The notes: a model not told the origin generated them from the letters alone. 64,000 nt of DNA from Symbiodinium sp. CCMP2592 (GCA_905221615.1 CAJNDT010004535.1:182994-246993), one strand, 5' to 3'. Counted from the stretch's first letter, positions 1 through 12,769 are shown. Numbers and translations are program-made.

Positions 1-159
1 TCCGATTCGTATATAGTTATAACGGCCCCAAATCGTCACATCCAGCATATAACTTTTGCATGAATTATAACGGCAATACAACGACGACTACGACAAGGAC
101 GACGACGACCGCCTTAGTAGGTCTCTTACCGCTTCGACTACAACAAGGACGACGAAGCC

Positions 160-311
<152 letters not shown>

Positions 312-1500
312 GTAGTTGTACTACAGTCGTGCAGGCTGATATGGAGTCTCTGGAGTGGCTTTTATTCGCAATTTTGAGCTGATCAGTGGCTGCCGCTTTT
401 GCAATTGTCCAGCCGCATCTCCAGGACCTGCTGATGTAGACGGATTCCGATGTGCCGACGTCGATTGTGTGGCAGTTTTGAGTGCGAGCTCCAGTCGAAG
501 TCGCAGGGTGCGGCAGTCGGCCAGTCGGCGTCTAGCACACAGCGATAAAAAAACTTCGTGCTATTAATTGATTCTGTCTACATCACATGCGATAGTAAAT
601 GGGACCTTCCCAGTATTGCTAGTCGTCAGCGGCTGAAGCTGCGGATTCCGATCGATCAAAGCTCCAGTCGAAGTCGAAGATGCGGACTTTTAAGCAGTCG
701 CTGATTCAGCCTGTAGCACAGCGATGATTGATCCCGAGCGTGTTTGAGACTGCGAAGTTAGCAGATGCCATAAGTGATACCTTTCAAGTCGCCTAGTCAC
801 CAGTTGTTCCATCGGAGCAGCTCATGATCGCGAAGAGTCGAACCGAAGAGGATGCCCAAGAAGTTGGTCGGCCCAGCTTTGTACCATGTGGTGCGCGAGC
901 GGTCAGTGACTTTCTGTTAGTCGTCGCCAGACTTACCGAAGTTCTCCGGAGCCGGTAACTATCCGGGCGAAATGCAAAGCCGCAAAACATGAACCTATTC
1001 CAGTGAGGACTTGCTCGATTGTTTTCATTTTGGCCGGTGTGGCTGGAAACCTACGACTGAGGCTGAGTGGCTCTTCCCCGCTGAGTGCTTGTGCCCGGCC
1101 GGAGGCCAAGAATCAAAAGCCTTGAGTGTTTTGGCCTACTACCTACAGCTGTGCATGATGAGCACTTCCGCGTCAGATCCTGAAACTTGCACGGTGTGTC
1201 AGCTAAGCTCGTCAAGTTTGAGAGATTGCCGTAGGCCCTCAAAGATCATTTTCGGCCCAAAAGTCGGTTTCAGATGTCGCAAGTCGTGGTTTCTCTTAGT
1301 TCTAAGCCTAACTTCCCCATTCTGTGAAGCTGATCGGTTTTTCAGGCTTTTGGCAGGCTATGAAATGTACAGGCAGCCACCCGTAGACTGAAAGGATCCT
1401 CAGCATGATTGTGCAAACCACTCAACGATCGAGCATTCAGGTTTGCTGAGTGGATGCGACCGCAATCGTGTTGATTTGGGAGGGTTGCTGCGTGACAGCT
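312..1500. other. Non-coding or 5' region, AGTCG-rich
   Basis: I see no recognisable protein here. The short open frames have no family signature. The stretch is already rich in AGTCG on the + strand (for example near 500, 670, 835, 1285), like the genes that follow, so it may be an upstream intron or leader of the methyltransferase-like gene. Confidence 0.4.
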
Positions 1501-1507
1501 TTTCGGC

Positions 1508-3819
1508 ATGGAGGATAGCAGCGACATCGAGCTGCTGTTGCAGGATGAAGAGATGGACTGTGAGACCGGGCCAGAAGAAAATAGAATGTCGGAGACGGAG
1601 GTGCTGTTGCAGTTTTCTCCACATGAGCTGCCTGAGTTCAAGAAGACAGATGAAGTACCGAGTCGTCTTCCCACCTCACTGAGTTCGAGTCGCAGTCCTG
1701 CCTCACCAGGTCTTCCTGCCTGCTTTGGCTGGGCATCTGCTGCCGTGGAGGGCTTGTTAGAGCTATTGGGACGAGACGAGCTGCAGGAATCGTGGTTTTG
1801 CAAGGATATCACAATGTCGAGCAGCTTTTCGGGACTGGGCACGCTGGAAGTCGCACAGGCGTGGTTGACGGCATAAGCAAGTCCCGGGATATGGTTTCCA
1901 GCCGGATCGAACAATCCAAGCCCTGTCCATGATATGTAAGTGTCAGGATCACGGGGTCGGCGTTGTCTTTTGGGTTTTTTTAGCGTCCTGAGTGCCTGGA
2001 TGTCTAGTTGGCATAACTATAGCCAGCTGCTGACGAGGAGCAGTGCATGAAATGACTTTGCAAAGCTCGTGTTTGCATGAGTTCTCGGTCGGCACTGAAA
2101 CAGTGTTGTCCCGCTGAGGCTTATTTGCTGGCGGCGAAAGGTGCACAACTTTTGACCGGAGCTTGGGCCAGCGTCAGTGCGTGCGACAAGTCGAAGAGCT
2201 GTCAGCGCATTCTGCGGAGTCGGTCTGAGAGGTTGCACATTATCGACGACATTATGAGCAATTTTGTGCCCAGCACAGTGGGTACATGGAGCTCTTTTGA
2301 AGAGTTGAAAGAAAAGGTGTCAGCTCTGAGCGTGACCACGACCTGCCCGTGCTGTGCGCAGAGTCGGCCGGCTTCTCTGCTGGAAGTCGCCGGGAGTCCG
2401 TGTCCGCCGTTCTCTCGCTTCGGGAGCAGGCCCGGCCATCGTAAGCAACAATTTTTTGATGGTGCCCTTAACGAATGCAACCTGTGTCGCGTTGGAACCA
2501 GGCATGGGCGATTGGACACGCGGATTCAATATTTGGTCGCGTGGACTCACCTGCATACGTGCCTTAGAACTCCTGTACTCATCCACGAGTCGACAGGATT
2601 CATGTAGCAGCATTTTGTAATTTGTAAGATGGCTTTTCGTTGCATTGTATCTGTTCCAGTCCAAGTGTCATCTTCCGAATCAACATAGACCCCGACTTTG
2701 GCAGCTGCAACCAAGTGAGGAACGTCGTGGGGTTCGACGAGCAAATCCTGAGCGAGAATCTTCCGCGCCACCGGGTCTTCCGCCTTGACTGCGTTCCGGA
2801 ATCTTGGTTGATTAGGCTGTTTGGTCATAAAAATCAGCATCTCTTGTGATGTATCAGATATTGGTCGGTCGTGCTGTGCCCTTCATTTAATAGCAAGACA
2901 AGCAAGGCAGATGCTGGGTTTTCGTTCATCTGTCGACCTCGTGTCTACAATGTGTGCATTCGCATGGACATGCGCTTGACCAGAGATGTGAAGCAGACAT
3001 ATGAGTCCCTAGTCGAGAAGTTGGCAGCGACCTTGCCGAAGCCAAAGTCGTGGACTTGGGTAGAGACTCCTGGTATCAACAGCTTCCGTTTGTGTGTTGC
3101 GTAGGGTACGTAAGCTTTCCTTCTATAATGCTCCTTGTGATTACTCGCTTGCTGGTGGCCGCTATGTGACTAAATTGTACGGTTTGGTTTTACATGGCAC
3201 GGGCAGTCCGCACAGGTGCCTGGCCACTGCGGAAGTGCTGCTCGGAGAGGAGAACTTGGCTCGCAGACGTCAGAAACTGCCAACAATTGGTTGCCCCTCA
3301 AAAGATTGGATGTATTTGCTTCTTGACTTGCTTGACCAAGCCTTTGCATTGACTTTGTGAGACTTGTAAGACGGTTGGTTTGGACTGGGACGTTTAAAAG
3401 CGGAGATTGTCTGAAGCAGGCTGACCACGGCGCAGTCGCATCGGCTCGACCAAGCCGTGAAGTTGTGGCAGGACAAGTATGGCTCTAACGCCGAGTCGGA
3501 CCCCGAATGCTTAATCGATTTGTCCCAGGATCCAACGAAGCGATCTTGGTGCGTGAGACGCGGGCAATTTCCAACGCTCAGGCATGGTTCAGGCTTGCAC
3601 TGGTGGCCGAGTCGGAAGCGATGGGTGACGTCTGTGGAGAAGGCCGCAATGATGGGTTTCCCTGTATCGCCGCAGATAGCCGAAGTCGAGGGCATGCCAG
3701 TAGATGAATTGACAGCAGCTGGAGAGCCAGGTGAAGCAGGCCGGCTCGGCAACAGTTTTCACGTAGCGAACTGCGGACTTGCACTGGCTTGTACATTGTG
3801 CTGCCTTTCAAACCAGTAA
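1508..3819 (+). CDS. C5 DNA-methyltransferase-like protein, multi-exon
   Basis: Seen: an ATG at 1508 opens a 122-residue frame that ends with FSGLGTLEVA (1826-1855), matching motif I (SAM binding) of cytosine-5 methyltransferases. A second open stretch (about 2080-2604) contains AGSPCPPFSRFG, the motif IV Pro-Cys loop with the catalytic Cys codon at 2401-2403, then VLIHESTGF (near 2572-2600), the position of motif VI ENV with the Glu kept. This exon can end at a GT after 2603. Further pieces carry RPRVY (2934-2948) and a C-terminal exon (3430-3819) with FPTLRHG, KAAMMGFP and GNSFHVAN (3748-3771), matching motifs IX-X. Known: such enzymes methylate cytosine in nuclear DNA, and methyltransferases of this class have been captured by dinoflagellate retrotransposons. 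Inference: a spliced gene; the 2610-3430 exon borders are unclear. No reverse transcriptase lies beside it. EST in place of ENV may alter activity. Confidence 0.78.
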
Positions 3820-3989
3820 GTCTGCCTGAAGTCGCAACAACTGCGCACCGTCTTCGGTGACTTGCGCAGGAGGCATGTGGTTGTGGAAGGTGTCTGCGAG
3901 GCTGAGCGAGTTTCTCTTTCAGTGGACCAAGAGCGAGAAAAAGGCCGCAGCAGAAGCTGAATCAGCAGCAAGATGCTTCCGAATGTAAC

Positions 3990-3990
<1 letters not shown>

Positions 3991-4042
<52 letters not shown>
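3991..4042. repeat. (GA)n microsatellite
   Basis: About 26 uninterrupted GA dinucleotides just past the last exon of the methyltransferase-like gene. Confidence 0.95.
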
Positions 4043-4045
<3 letters not shown>

Positions 4046-4486
4046 AAAACCATTCAGTAGTCTACAAACAACTGCAGAGTTTTTGTTTGAGGGGGGGGGG
4101 AGTCAGTCCCCCCGTTTTAGCCATCAGAGGGATTTTAGGATTGCTTGCTGAAGCCCACTAACATCAGACGAGGTCGCCATGGAAAGAGATCCGGTGCAGT
4201 CCGCCTAGCAAACACGAGCATAACGACTTTCATACAAGATGAGCGACTTTCCTACAAGTGAGACTATTCGACTGTCCCGGCCCAACCACAATGTTGCTGG
4301 CGTTCCATTAGACGGTTGGGCCTGCTTCTTTTCGAGATACCGGCCTGCCGAACAAAACTGGCCTGTCGGAAACAGTCTGTCGCGTGGCCAAGGTGAAGCA
4401 CAAAGTTCGTCGCATCTGGTGCACCGTGCAGGGGTGCAGGCTGGTTCGTTTGAAAGGTTAGAGATTGTTCGTGCCTGCTTAGGGGT

Positions 4487-5330
4487 GTCCCGGGCTGGTT
4501 TGGGTCTTTCGGAAGGGCGATTTATGTGTAGGAGTTTTTGGTTACTAGGCCAGTCCATTGCACTATGAATCACTCATTCGGTTCGGGTAAGTTAGGGAGC
4601 AGGGTCGCGGTTCTGATTCTACACTATGCACGGGTGCAGGCCTTTATTTGGGTTGTTCAGGGTTACGGGTTGGATTGTGTGGAGGTTTTGGTTACTAGGC
4701 CAGTCCATTGCACTATGGATCACTCATTCGGTACGGGTAAGGTAGGGAGCAGGGTCGCGGTTCTGATTCTACACCATGCACGGGTGCAGGCCTTTATTTG
4801 GGTTGTTCAGGGTTACAGGCCAGTCCATCGCACTATGGCATTCGGTTCGGGTAATAGGGAGCATCTGATTCTACACTATGCACGGGTGCAGGCCTTTATT
4901 TGGGGTCAACTGGAGCTAGGCCAGTCCATTGCACGGTTCTGCATTCTGATTCTACACTATGCACGGGTGCAGGCCTTTATTTGGGTTGTTCAGGGTTACG
5001 GTTACTAGTCCGGGTCGGTACGGGTTAGGGAGCAGGGTCGCGGTTCTGTGCACGGGTGCAGGTTTGTTGGTTACACTACCAGTCCATCGCACTATGGATC
5101 ACTCATTCGGTTCGGGTAAGTTAGGGAGCAGGGTCGCGGTTCTGATTCTACACTATGCACGGGTGCAGGCCTTTATTTGGGTTGTTCAGGGTCACGGGTT
5201 GGATTGTGTGGAGTTTTTGGTTACTAGGCCAGTCCATTGCACTATGGATCACTCATTCGGTACGGGTAAGTTAGGGAGCAGGGTCGCGGTTCTGATTCTA
5301 CACTATGCACGGGTGCAGGCCTTTGTTTGG
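4487..5330 (+). repeat. 150-bp minisatellite array
   Basis: Full units begin with gttactaggccagtcc at 4541, 4691 and 5220 (period about 150). Shortened units start near 4815, 4919 and 5080. Each contains gcacgggtgcagg and ends in ggcctttatttgg. Open frames of 156 and 187 residues run through the array only because the unit lacks stops in one frame; I do not regard them as genes. Confidence 0.9.
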
Positions 5331-5796
5331 GCTCTGCCTCTGGACCTTGGCCTTCGTTTCGACACAGCATGGCGTCTTGCGCGGTCGCTTTTGGCTTGTT
5401 CTTCGTTTCAGTTTTGGCTCTACCAAGAGGCAAGCCTGCAAGGCAACCCAAAAAAACATCGGGCTTGCCTTCAAACCGTTGGCCGGGTTTGGAGCTCACA
5501 CTCTTGGAACCATGGTGTCTGACAGAGCTTTTGGCCAACATGCTCCAGCCTTGGGAAGCAGACGACAGCAGGGCAATGTGCCAATGTGCCTGCTGGGTTC
5601 TGGGAAGGACACCATGGAGTACAGGGAGTGGATGTGGCGGTGGGGCGAGTCCCGCATCTGTCCATATTACATGGGAGGCCTCTTGTCTTGTGATCGATTG
5701 ACTCGCTTGAGATTGCGTTGTGTTCCCGTTGCCGCTTGTCTTGTGTTGTGGCATGACTTGCTGGTTGCCACATGAATGCGAGCCAGCGGAACCGAG
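5331..5796. other. Unassigned stretch after minisatellite
   Basis: Open on both strands for more than 100 codons in several frames but without a recognisable motif. It is moderately GC-rich, and the overlapping frames look like chance. Confidence 0.3.
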
Positions 5797-6103
5797 CCCC
5801 CGAGGGGGGTGTGGAAAATTTCACATGCAGGGTTGACCGCCTGCAGGCGTGGTTCCATTCCCGCGGTGTTAAGGCCACGCCGACGTGGCCGATGATCGTT
5901 TTAACGATCTAGGCCCGGAGGTATGACAGTGGGGCACATGCGCCTAATGCGTCCACTGGCACCGACTCCTGCAAAAGCCTCGACCTGCCTGGCAGGCTTC
6001 CCGAAAGGGGGCTTTGCTGGGTATGGTCTTGGCATAATGTCCGGGATGAGTTGGCTGGCGATGGGGAGGTCCTTTGTGATTGGCCGGTTGGCCTATCACA
6101 GAG
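5797..6103. other. Cluster of short inverted repeats (hairpins)
   Basis: Stems seen: ccccc/ggggg (5797-5808); tgtg/caca with an A/T core (5810-5825); a perfect 12-mer palindrome cgcctgcaggcg (5838-5849); ggccacg/cgtggcc with 4-nt loop (5873-5890); gatcgtt/aacgatc with 2-nt loop (5894-5909); cctgcc/ggcagg (5984-5996); ccc-gaaa-ggg (6000-6009); and an 11-bp stem with one mismatch (6075-6085 with 6090-6100). There is no convincing protein. It could be structured RNA, a foldback-element remnant or a 3' region. The part around 5923-5953 recurs near 16237-16266. Confidence 0.55.
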
Positions 6104-7641
6104 CTTGAGCTTGGCATGAGTCGTGTGTCATGGAGTTGAGTGCATGTGAACCTCTAGCAAGAAATAATTGTAAATGTCGATCACAAGTGAAGGCACAAGG
6201 AGCTGCATCTTGGCGTGGTTGTCTTCAGCCCGGTTGAAGGTTCACACTGGCTTGGAGGGGTCCCGGGCTGCTTGGGGTTGTTTAGGGTTGCTTCGGAGGG
6301 CCGGTTTGCATGTCGGCATTCGAGGTTACGAAACCAGTCCATGGTTGGCTAAATTAGGGAGCAGGGTGTTTGTGAGTCTCATTCTTCATGGGGCCTCAGG
6401 ATTCTACGCTTGTAAGGACGAATGATGACTCTGCACAGGTGGGGTGTCGCGGAACAATGCTGCAGACAGGATCCGTTCATTGTTTGTGTTTGTCGAGCAT
6501 TTGTTGCACGTTGTTGCCGCACTCTCTACGAAAGAAGGAGGCCAGGTCGCGACGTAAACTTGACGCACAACATGCAAAGGCATTTGTTGGAGGGCGTGTT
6601 GTGCACTTATTATAGGTGGTTTTTGTTGACCAGGATTCTCGTTTGTTGTACGGCTTGTGTGTAACATGCGTGTCTTGCAGCATACTGTTGTTAACATAGT
6701 GGATTCACGTTTATAGCCGTATAGTTGTAGCCATCTGTCTATCTTACCATCACGGGTAGTGCGCGGTCTTTATGGGTTTGAGTTATTCCAGGTCTCAGTC
6801 CGGAACCCCTGACTCCCTACAATGCTAAAGTTTAACTTAGAGCACACAGTGCCAGCACTTTTTCTGGAGGAGGATGGAGGGCACCCCAACTATAGCCAAC
6901 GCTTGGGTCTTTACGATTTCCTGGTCGACTGTTTGAAGCCTGCAAGAGGAATGTCGGACTTATACGTGCAAGTAGCAAGCAAGTCGTGTGTTGGGCATGT
7001 CACCCGCCCTGGAGCCCTGTGGGCTGCTGCACGTAACTTAGCTCCGCTGAATGGTGACGACAGAAGCAGCATGCGATATCAACGCGGCTAGCATACAAAA
7101 ACCAGCATTTGATCGATGTGGGACCGTCCAATGATTGCTGCTGACAGCGAGCGTGATTGAAGACATGTTTCTATGATTGCTGCCACGCCAGATTGCTGCC
7201 CCCTTTTGAACATTTCCCGGCCAGGTGTTGCGGCGACCCGAGTGATTGTGGCTGCCCAAGGCCAACATCCAGTGCGCCGGGAGATTGTGGGTCCTTATCA
7301 ACACTTCTGAATTCAATGCCCAAGCCAAGTTGCAACTCCCCTGCTGATATGTCCTCTGCAGTAGCACCGACGCAGAGCCTGGGTTCGACCTTTCTTTGCC
7401 GGTAAAGTCCAGCCATTGCTGATGGGACATGGTGTTAGACACACTTGCGTTTCAAGTCGCAATTTTGGCTCTTTCCTAGTCGCCGACCATATCTCTGCTA
7501 GGCTTTCTTGTCAGTGAGTCGGGGGGGTCATTGCACCAGTGTCCTGCCCCCTGCTTTCAATTGCGGTAAGCGCCACGAACCCTTGGACCCAAGGACACCC
7601 TTCCCATCATACATCCGTCCGGTTATCTAGTCGAAGACATC
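6104..7641. other. Intergenic or intronic stretch
   Basis: A + frame at 6822-7091 (89 residues, starting MLKFNLEHT) reads like protein for its first 45 residues but matches nothing I know; it could be an upstream exon of the hAT-like gene. The rest has no supported feature apart from the diverged repeat copy listed separately. Confidence 0.3.
6259..6395 (+). repeat. Diverged copy of minisatellite start block
   Basis: Matches 4487-4630 in order: tcccgggctg, then a cggagggccg/cggaagggcg block, then ccagtccat and ttagggagcagggt. The copy is shorter and lacks the ggcctttatttgg tail. Confidence 0.6.
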
Positions 7642-10600
7642 ATGACCATGACCGATTTGCCGGATCTGGACAGCGGTGATGGCATCAAGCTGCTGGACCT
7701 CGACGAACCTGATAGGGAGAAGCTGGCAGACTTTTCTTCTGATGATGAGTCGGAGATGTTCTTTGAGCCGATGAAGCCAGATGGAGAAGAGCTGGCGCAG
7801 TCGGAGGCCGAGAACATTGTCTTGATGATTGACGAAGGCAACCCAGACTCAGCATCTTCCTGTTGGAGGCCGGGAAAGGAGCTAGGCAAACAGCTCGGTC
7901 GTGGGCAGGGTGCTGGCAACTTTCAGACGCAGACACAGATGATACTGTGTAACGTGTTTTTCGCATTGCGAAGGCTTCCTCGAGCCTTGCTGCAAGAGAT
8001 CAGTCGAGGTTGCAGACCCACTTCTTTCAAGAAGGCCAAAAGCTTGGCAGCAGACGTGGCTGGCCAACTCACCCGAGTCGCTGGCAACTCAATCCGTGGA
8101 GTCGTGTCGAAGCTTCGGAGGGCAGGTTGGCAGATCAAGGAGTCGGAGCCCGTGTGCAATACAGAAGAGGCTGCCAAAGCATCAATCTGTCATTCACAAA
8201 GTGAGTCGGTCAGTATGCAGCTCTTGGTGACAGAGGTGTTGGCCAATGCGGCGGAGAGCAACTCGGACGAGAGCCTTCTCCGTCGCCTTTGTCGTCTGCA
8301 AGACCATGGGTTTGGCGTTGGGGAGAAGTTGCATTCGACACAGTTCTTCCAGCTCGTTGAGCACCTGGCTGCAGCTTACGTGAAAGAAGTCGACGCAGGT
8401 GATCTCTCGGCCCCGTTGCCAGGGATCGGCATCAAGTCGCACTTTTCCTTGATATTCGACATCGTATCGCTTGGGAGGAGTTCCTTCAGTCGTCACGAAA
8501 GCCTAGTTGTCACTGGCATCTCCTTTGTCTCACCGACAACGGGAATGTTGCACACAAGGCTTCTGGGTGCACCGTCAGTTGGTGGCAACCACACTGGAGA
8601 GCAGGTTGCAGCTCAGGCTTTATTAGCGCTGGAGTCGCACCCAAGCATGCTGAATCGACAGACTGCCGCACGTCGCCTGGCAGCCATAGGAGGCGACGGA
8701 GCAATGGTGGCTGGAGGGGATCAGGCACGTCACAAGTCGACAAAGGCTGCAAAGCATTTGTGGAGTCCCTTGGTTTTAGTTTGGGCATGACTTGTCCTTG
8801 CTTTTGCTTCAGTTTAGCGAACTGTTTAGGACTTGGCCCACAACATGAGCGGGGTGTTTGCAAGCAGCGCTGTGTCCAGGTTTGATCCGCGGTTCGGACC
8901 CGGAGTCCTTTCTGGAATGGGATGCTTTTCACAGAGAGGAGATATGTCGGAAAAGGTCTTTCCGCGAGCACGCTCTCACCCAGGAGCTCTTCGACGTGGC
9001 AGCAGCCACGACATCCCTTTTCGGCATCGGAGCTCCTACGGCATTATGTCATTATGCATGATGCATGACGAGCGGTATTACATGCCCTTTATTCGGTGGG
9101 TAAGAGTTCGACGTTGCAGGTGGGAGGCTTCAGGCTTGGGGTTTGGGCCGGGGCCAGGACTAAACTTCGGGGTATAGGTTGCCTGAGTTGTGACTGAACC
9201 GCTGACACGATGACAGTCAGGAGTCGGCAAAGTCGTGCTTCGTTCAGCTGCGGGTTTTGTTGGCTGCAAGTCGTACAGCATGCCGTCTTTGAGCTCTACT
9301 CGATGCGCTGTTTCCCTTACAGGGGCCCCGGGCAGCTTGCTAATCAACTATCGCGCAATCCATGCTGCTCTTCACAGTCGGTTTGAGCTTGCGCGTGCTG
9401 GCTTCGGCTCACAGTCAGTCGCGAAACTGCTGGAGGTCAGTCGGCGAATTGCTGCAGTCGATTTCGTTGCATATATGCTTCTGTTCGATGATCTGCACAG
9501 TCGAGTTCTGTACGGTCGTGGGCAGGTCCTGCAAAGTGGCTGCATGGATATGTGGGCGGTGGAGTCGACATTGAAGGAAAGTCACACCAAGTTGGTTCGT
9601 GGCGTTGATCAGGTTCGGCAGTTGAGTCGCCTGACGACGGTGTGCCTGCTGTTGAAGAGCTACGTGAGCCATCACGACACTTGGGCTTCGGAGTCAGATG
9701 TCCGCTGGATTGAAACCCCAGCCGGTCCTAGCCGTAACGGCGAAAAGTAAAGAGAAATCCCTGAATCTGAAATCCTAAACGGTCGAAACCTACTCCCTAG
9801 CGCCAGAAGATTCAAAAACGTTGCCGTCCCAGGAGATGCGATGCTTTCTGACTGTCCAACTCTTGTCTCCACTTGGCCGCAGTTGGCCCAAATTCTTGGG
9901 TGGTCTGCCTGGCTTGCTGACCGCGCATGAGTTTGATGGATGCAGCAGCATGTGTAGATTTGGCAAGATGTTCTCCGTCAGTTTGTTTTCCATCATAATT
10001 AATTAGCGTCGGAGTAACTTGGGTCTACTTGGGTCCTCCTTTTGAAGTGGCTATGTGCTGTGGTCCTGTCCTGCGTCGCCGCCTGCTGTTGAAAAATCGT
10101 AATAGATTGGCTGCTACTAGTGCAATTGCTTATGCCAGAAGTTCAGGAATGCAAATTCCAGTCGATTCCACAGCTGGACAGCGTGTCTTGTCGCCGAAGT
10201 GCCAATGCTGGTCATATAAAATCAAGAACGAAAGTCGCACATGCCAGTTCAGAAAAACAGTCGGGAACAGAGTGCGAAGGCTGAAAGTGCCTCGCTGGGT
10301 GGCTCGCTGCACCGAGAAGCCTGCCCCTACCTCGCAAGACCTGGCATGGGTGATGCCGAAGTACATGGTGCAGTCGATTTGCGCAACGCCAGCTGGTATG
10401 TGGCTCGGTTGGGCAAGGGTTGCAGAATTTTTTTCCAAGTGATGAAAGAGCCCATGTGCATTGAGTCCAGAACCGTTAACATCAGTAAATTAATTAGATG
10501 GAACACTGAGGCAAGGAGTCAAAAATCTTTACAAGTCTGGAGCTGCCCTGGGTCCCAAATGTGTGGTGAGCCCAGCAGACCCACATTTGCACAAGTGCCT

Positions 10601-12383
10601 TTCTTCAGCGCTGTTGTCGATGTCGAAATTGATTACATCTCTGCTGGCTGAGTATGCTGACTACTGGGGCGCAGTCGGATTGAGACCTGAAGTTTCCCAG
10701 CTCCGTGGCTGCATAGTCAAGGCTTGGGCATGGGATGAGATCTTGGAGAATTCAGGGCCTGCTGCAGCCCATGTCGATGCTTTCCGCTATCTCTTCCAGA
10801 AGTTCTTGCCGATCAGGTCGCGCATGACCTGGCCAGATTTTGACTATGTGGAGAGGCAATGGAGGCAAGAGGAGTATCACGTCATGCAGTATGTCGCACT
10901 TCTGCTGAACGTGACCGATGCTGCAGTCTGCGACAGGTATGGGTGGTTTGTGGCGACAGGCTGTGATGTGCAGCCAGTGCGAACGTCAGGCACAGTCGCG
11001 AGGGCCCTGGACCCTGAATGGAAGCGCTTGGGTGCAGGCGCTGCTGCACGAGCATGTGTGAGCTCAGTCGTCTCAGAGTTTCTGCACGGTCCCAGCAGCC
11101 GAACAGTGCCCCTTGCAGTCGAGTCGTTGAGGGCAGTGGGTTTTCACAAGTCGAATCGTGGCTGGGTACGTCTTGCTGGCCAGTTCCGTGGACAAGCGGG
11201 GAGTTTTGCGTCCATACGAAGGCATTCTCCCTTTGGTGGCAAACTTGTCCGAGTTCATGCTTACAGGACGAGATTGGATCTGTCAAAGGTGTCTGCGTCG
11301 GTGGACATGGAGTCGTACTTGCATGCTCCACGCGATGTTGACAATTATGGCTACCTGCATTCCTGGCATGCGTGCTTCATACACCATCACAGTCGAGCGC
11401 ACTCGGCGGCTGAGTCGCTGGGATTGCTATGTCTGTTTTGGTCCATGTTTTGTCAGTAGTGGAGCGATGAAAATGGGATGGTCTAGGGCTGAAGGATTGA
11501 CTGCCGAACTGTCTCGACACTAGTTTAATTATTAAGGTATCTGCGGCCTTTCATTGAATGATTTTCCTCGTTTTGTGGCACATTGTGCACGTTTTTATTA
11601 GGGGTCTGGGCCGGCTTACGCCACACCGTACGCAGACCGAGGAGCTATTGCGAGCGAGTCGGCAGCCAGATGCACTCGATTTTCAATGCAGAAGCAGCAA
11701 TCCACCCTGTCAGAGTCGTTGATCGACTTCACATGCGAGACGGTCAAGTCAAGATGTTGGGTGCCACGCGAGACAGAGCATTAGTCGAGGCAGTAAGCCA
11801 TGTCCTTCGTGACGACCTTGGCAAGACAACCCTGTTGAAGCAACGCGCTCGGCAGAGGCGTGAGGGACTGGGCCTCCAACAGGGGACTTCCTTTGCTCTG
11901 GAGAGTCGAAAGCGCAGGAGTCAAGCTAGCATTCAAGCCACCGGCCGTTCTGCGGATGACCCCGACCTTGTTTTTCGTGTCTGCCGAGAAGCACTCCCGC
12001 ACGACATGCAATTGCGAAGGCGACAGCACAAACCAGTCGAGTGGAATGAGGCCACTGTTCGGGCATTGACAAGGGCGATGGCGGGTGGTGATCGGCTTGG
12101 CCCGCTGCCTTTTCTGAGCACAGACCGCATCAGGGCTAAATTGCATAAATGCTTCGGGTGTGTCTGTGTTTGGAAGGGTCATGTACTGTGTGCATGAGTG
12201 GAATATTGAAGGCAACTCTCTGGCTTGTAGGTCCATTGTAGGTTAGATGTCAGACTCTACACAGGCAAGCCGCAAACGAAGTCGACAGCGGCAGCGAGAT
12301 TGAAGGACTGGCTTCAGTCGAAAGATGGTCGCGAGTGGAGGCAGCAACGAGAGCAGCTGTGGTCGACGACTGAGGAGGGGTGA
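7642..12383 (+). CDS. hAT-transposase-like multi-exon gene
   Basis: Seen: ATG at 7642 starts a 382-codon exon with an acidic N-terminus, then FSLIFDIVSLGR and, 100 residues on, AAIGGDGAMVAGG followed by STKAAKHLW. A second exon (about 8895-9035) reads LEWDAFHREEI and ELFDVAAATTSLFGIG. A third (about 9213-9720) has MPSLSSTRC and FVAYMLLFDD. A fourth (about 10620-11450) has TWPDFDYVERQWRQEEYHV, GWVRLAGQFRGQAGSF and RRHSPFGGKLVRVHAYRTR. A fifth (about 11640-12150) has VLRDDLGKTTLLKQRARQRR. A terminal exon (about 12252-12383) ends DWLQSKDGREWRQQ before the stop at 12381. Known: Asp and Gly-Asp-Gly blocks followed by a W-D-x-FHR box are typical of hAT-related transposase-derived proteins, and I recognise the C-terminal blocks from dinoflagellate predicted proteins. 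Inference: a domesticated or decaying transposase gene; the exon chain needs RNA support. Region 9750-10600 is unassigned. Confidence 0.65.
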
Positions 12384-12769
12384 GCAGGGGTTTCAAAGCA
12401 TGAGTCCAAAGGGCTTTTCTTTGTCATCGACTGAAGTCGAATCTTCGTGCGCACATGAGATGAGGGTGCTCCGATTATGGTTTTCTGAGAAATGTTACAC
12501 AGGTTTGTGCTCAAAGCCAATTCCAGCAGTTGGATGGAGATGCTGGACATTTGAGTCGAAGATTCGGGTGGCTCGTCGAAGATTCGTGTGACTGCAAATT
12601 CAGTCCACGCCGGGGCAACGGGGACAAGTCGCGAAACGGACATAAAATTGCGCATCAAACTTGAACTACTCACCAGTGCTTGCGTCTGTCAAGCCTTTTT
12701 ACATGATCATTCCGTCACGAAGAGTTCGTTGCCTGAGCCGCCCTGGCACAGGTACAGATGTGCCGTCCT
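12384..12769. other. Unassigned spacer
   Basis: No supported coding or repeat feature except the leader of the tandem array (from about 12724), which recurs at about 14302. Confidence 0.4.

Noticed and set aside
1015-1040. Dinoflagellate spliced-leader relic (cattttggc)
   Set aside because: Only nine bases match; the rest of the leader is absent. No other convincing leader relic was found in the window.
4538-5522. Two + frames with repeated HYARVQAFIW text
   Set aside because: They track the 150-bp minisatellite unit exactly; no start context, no codon-like variation between units.
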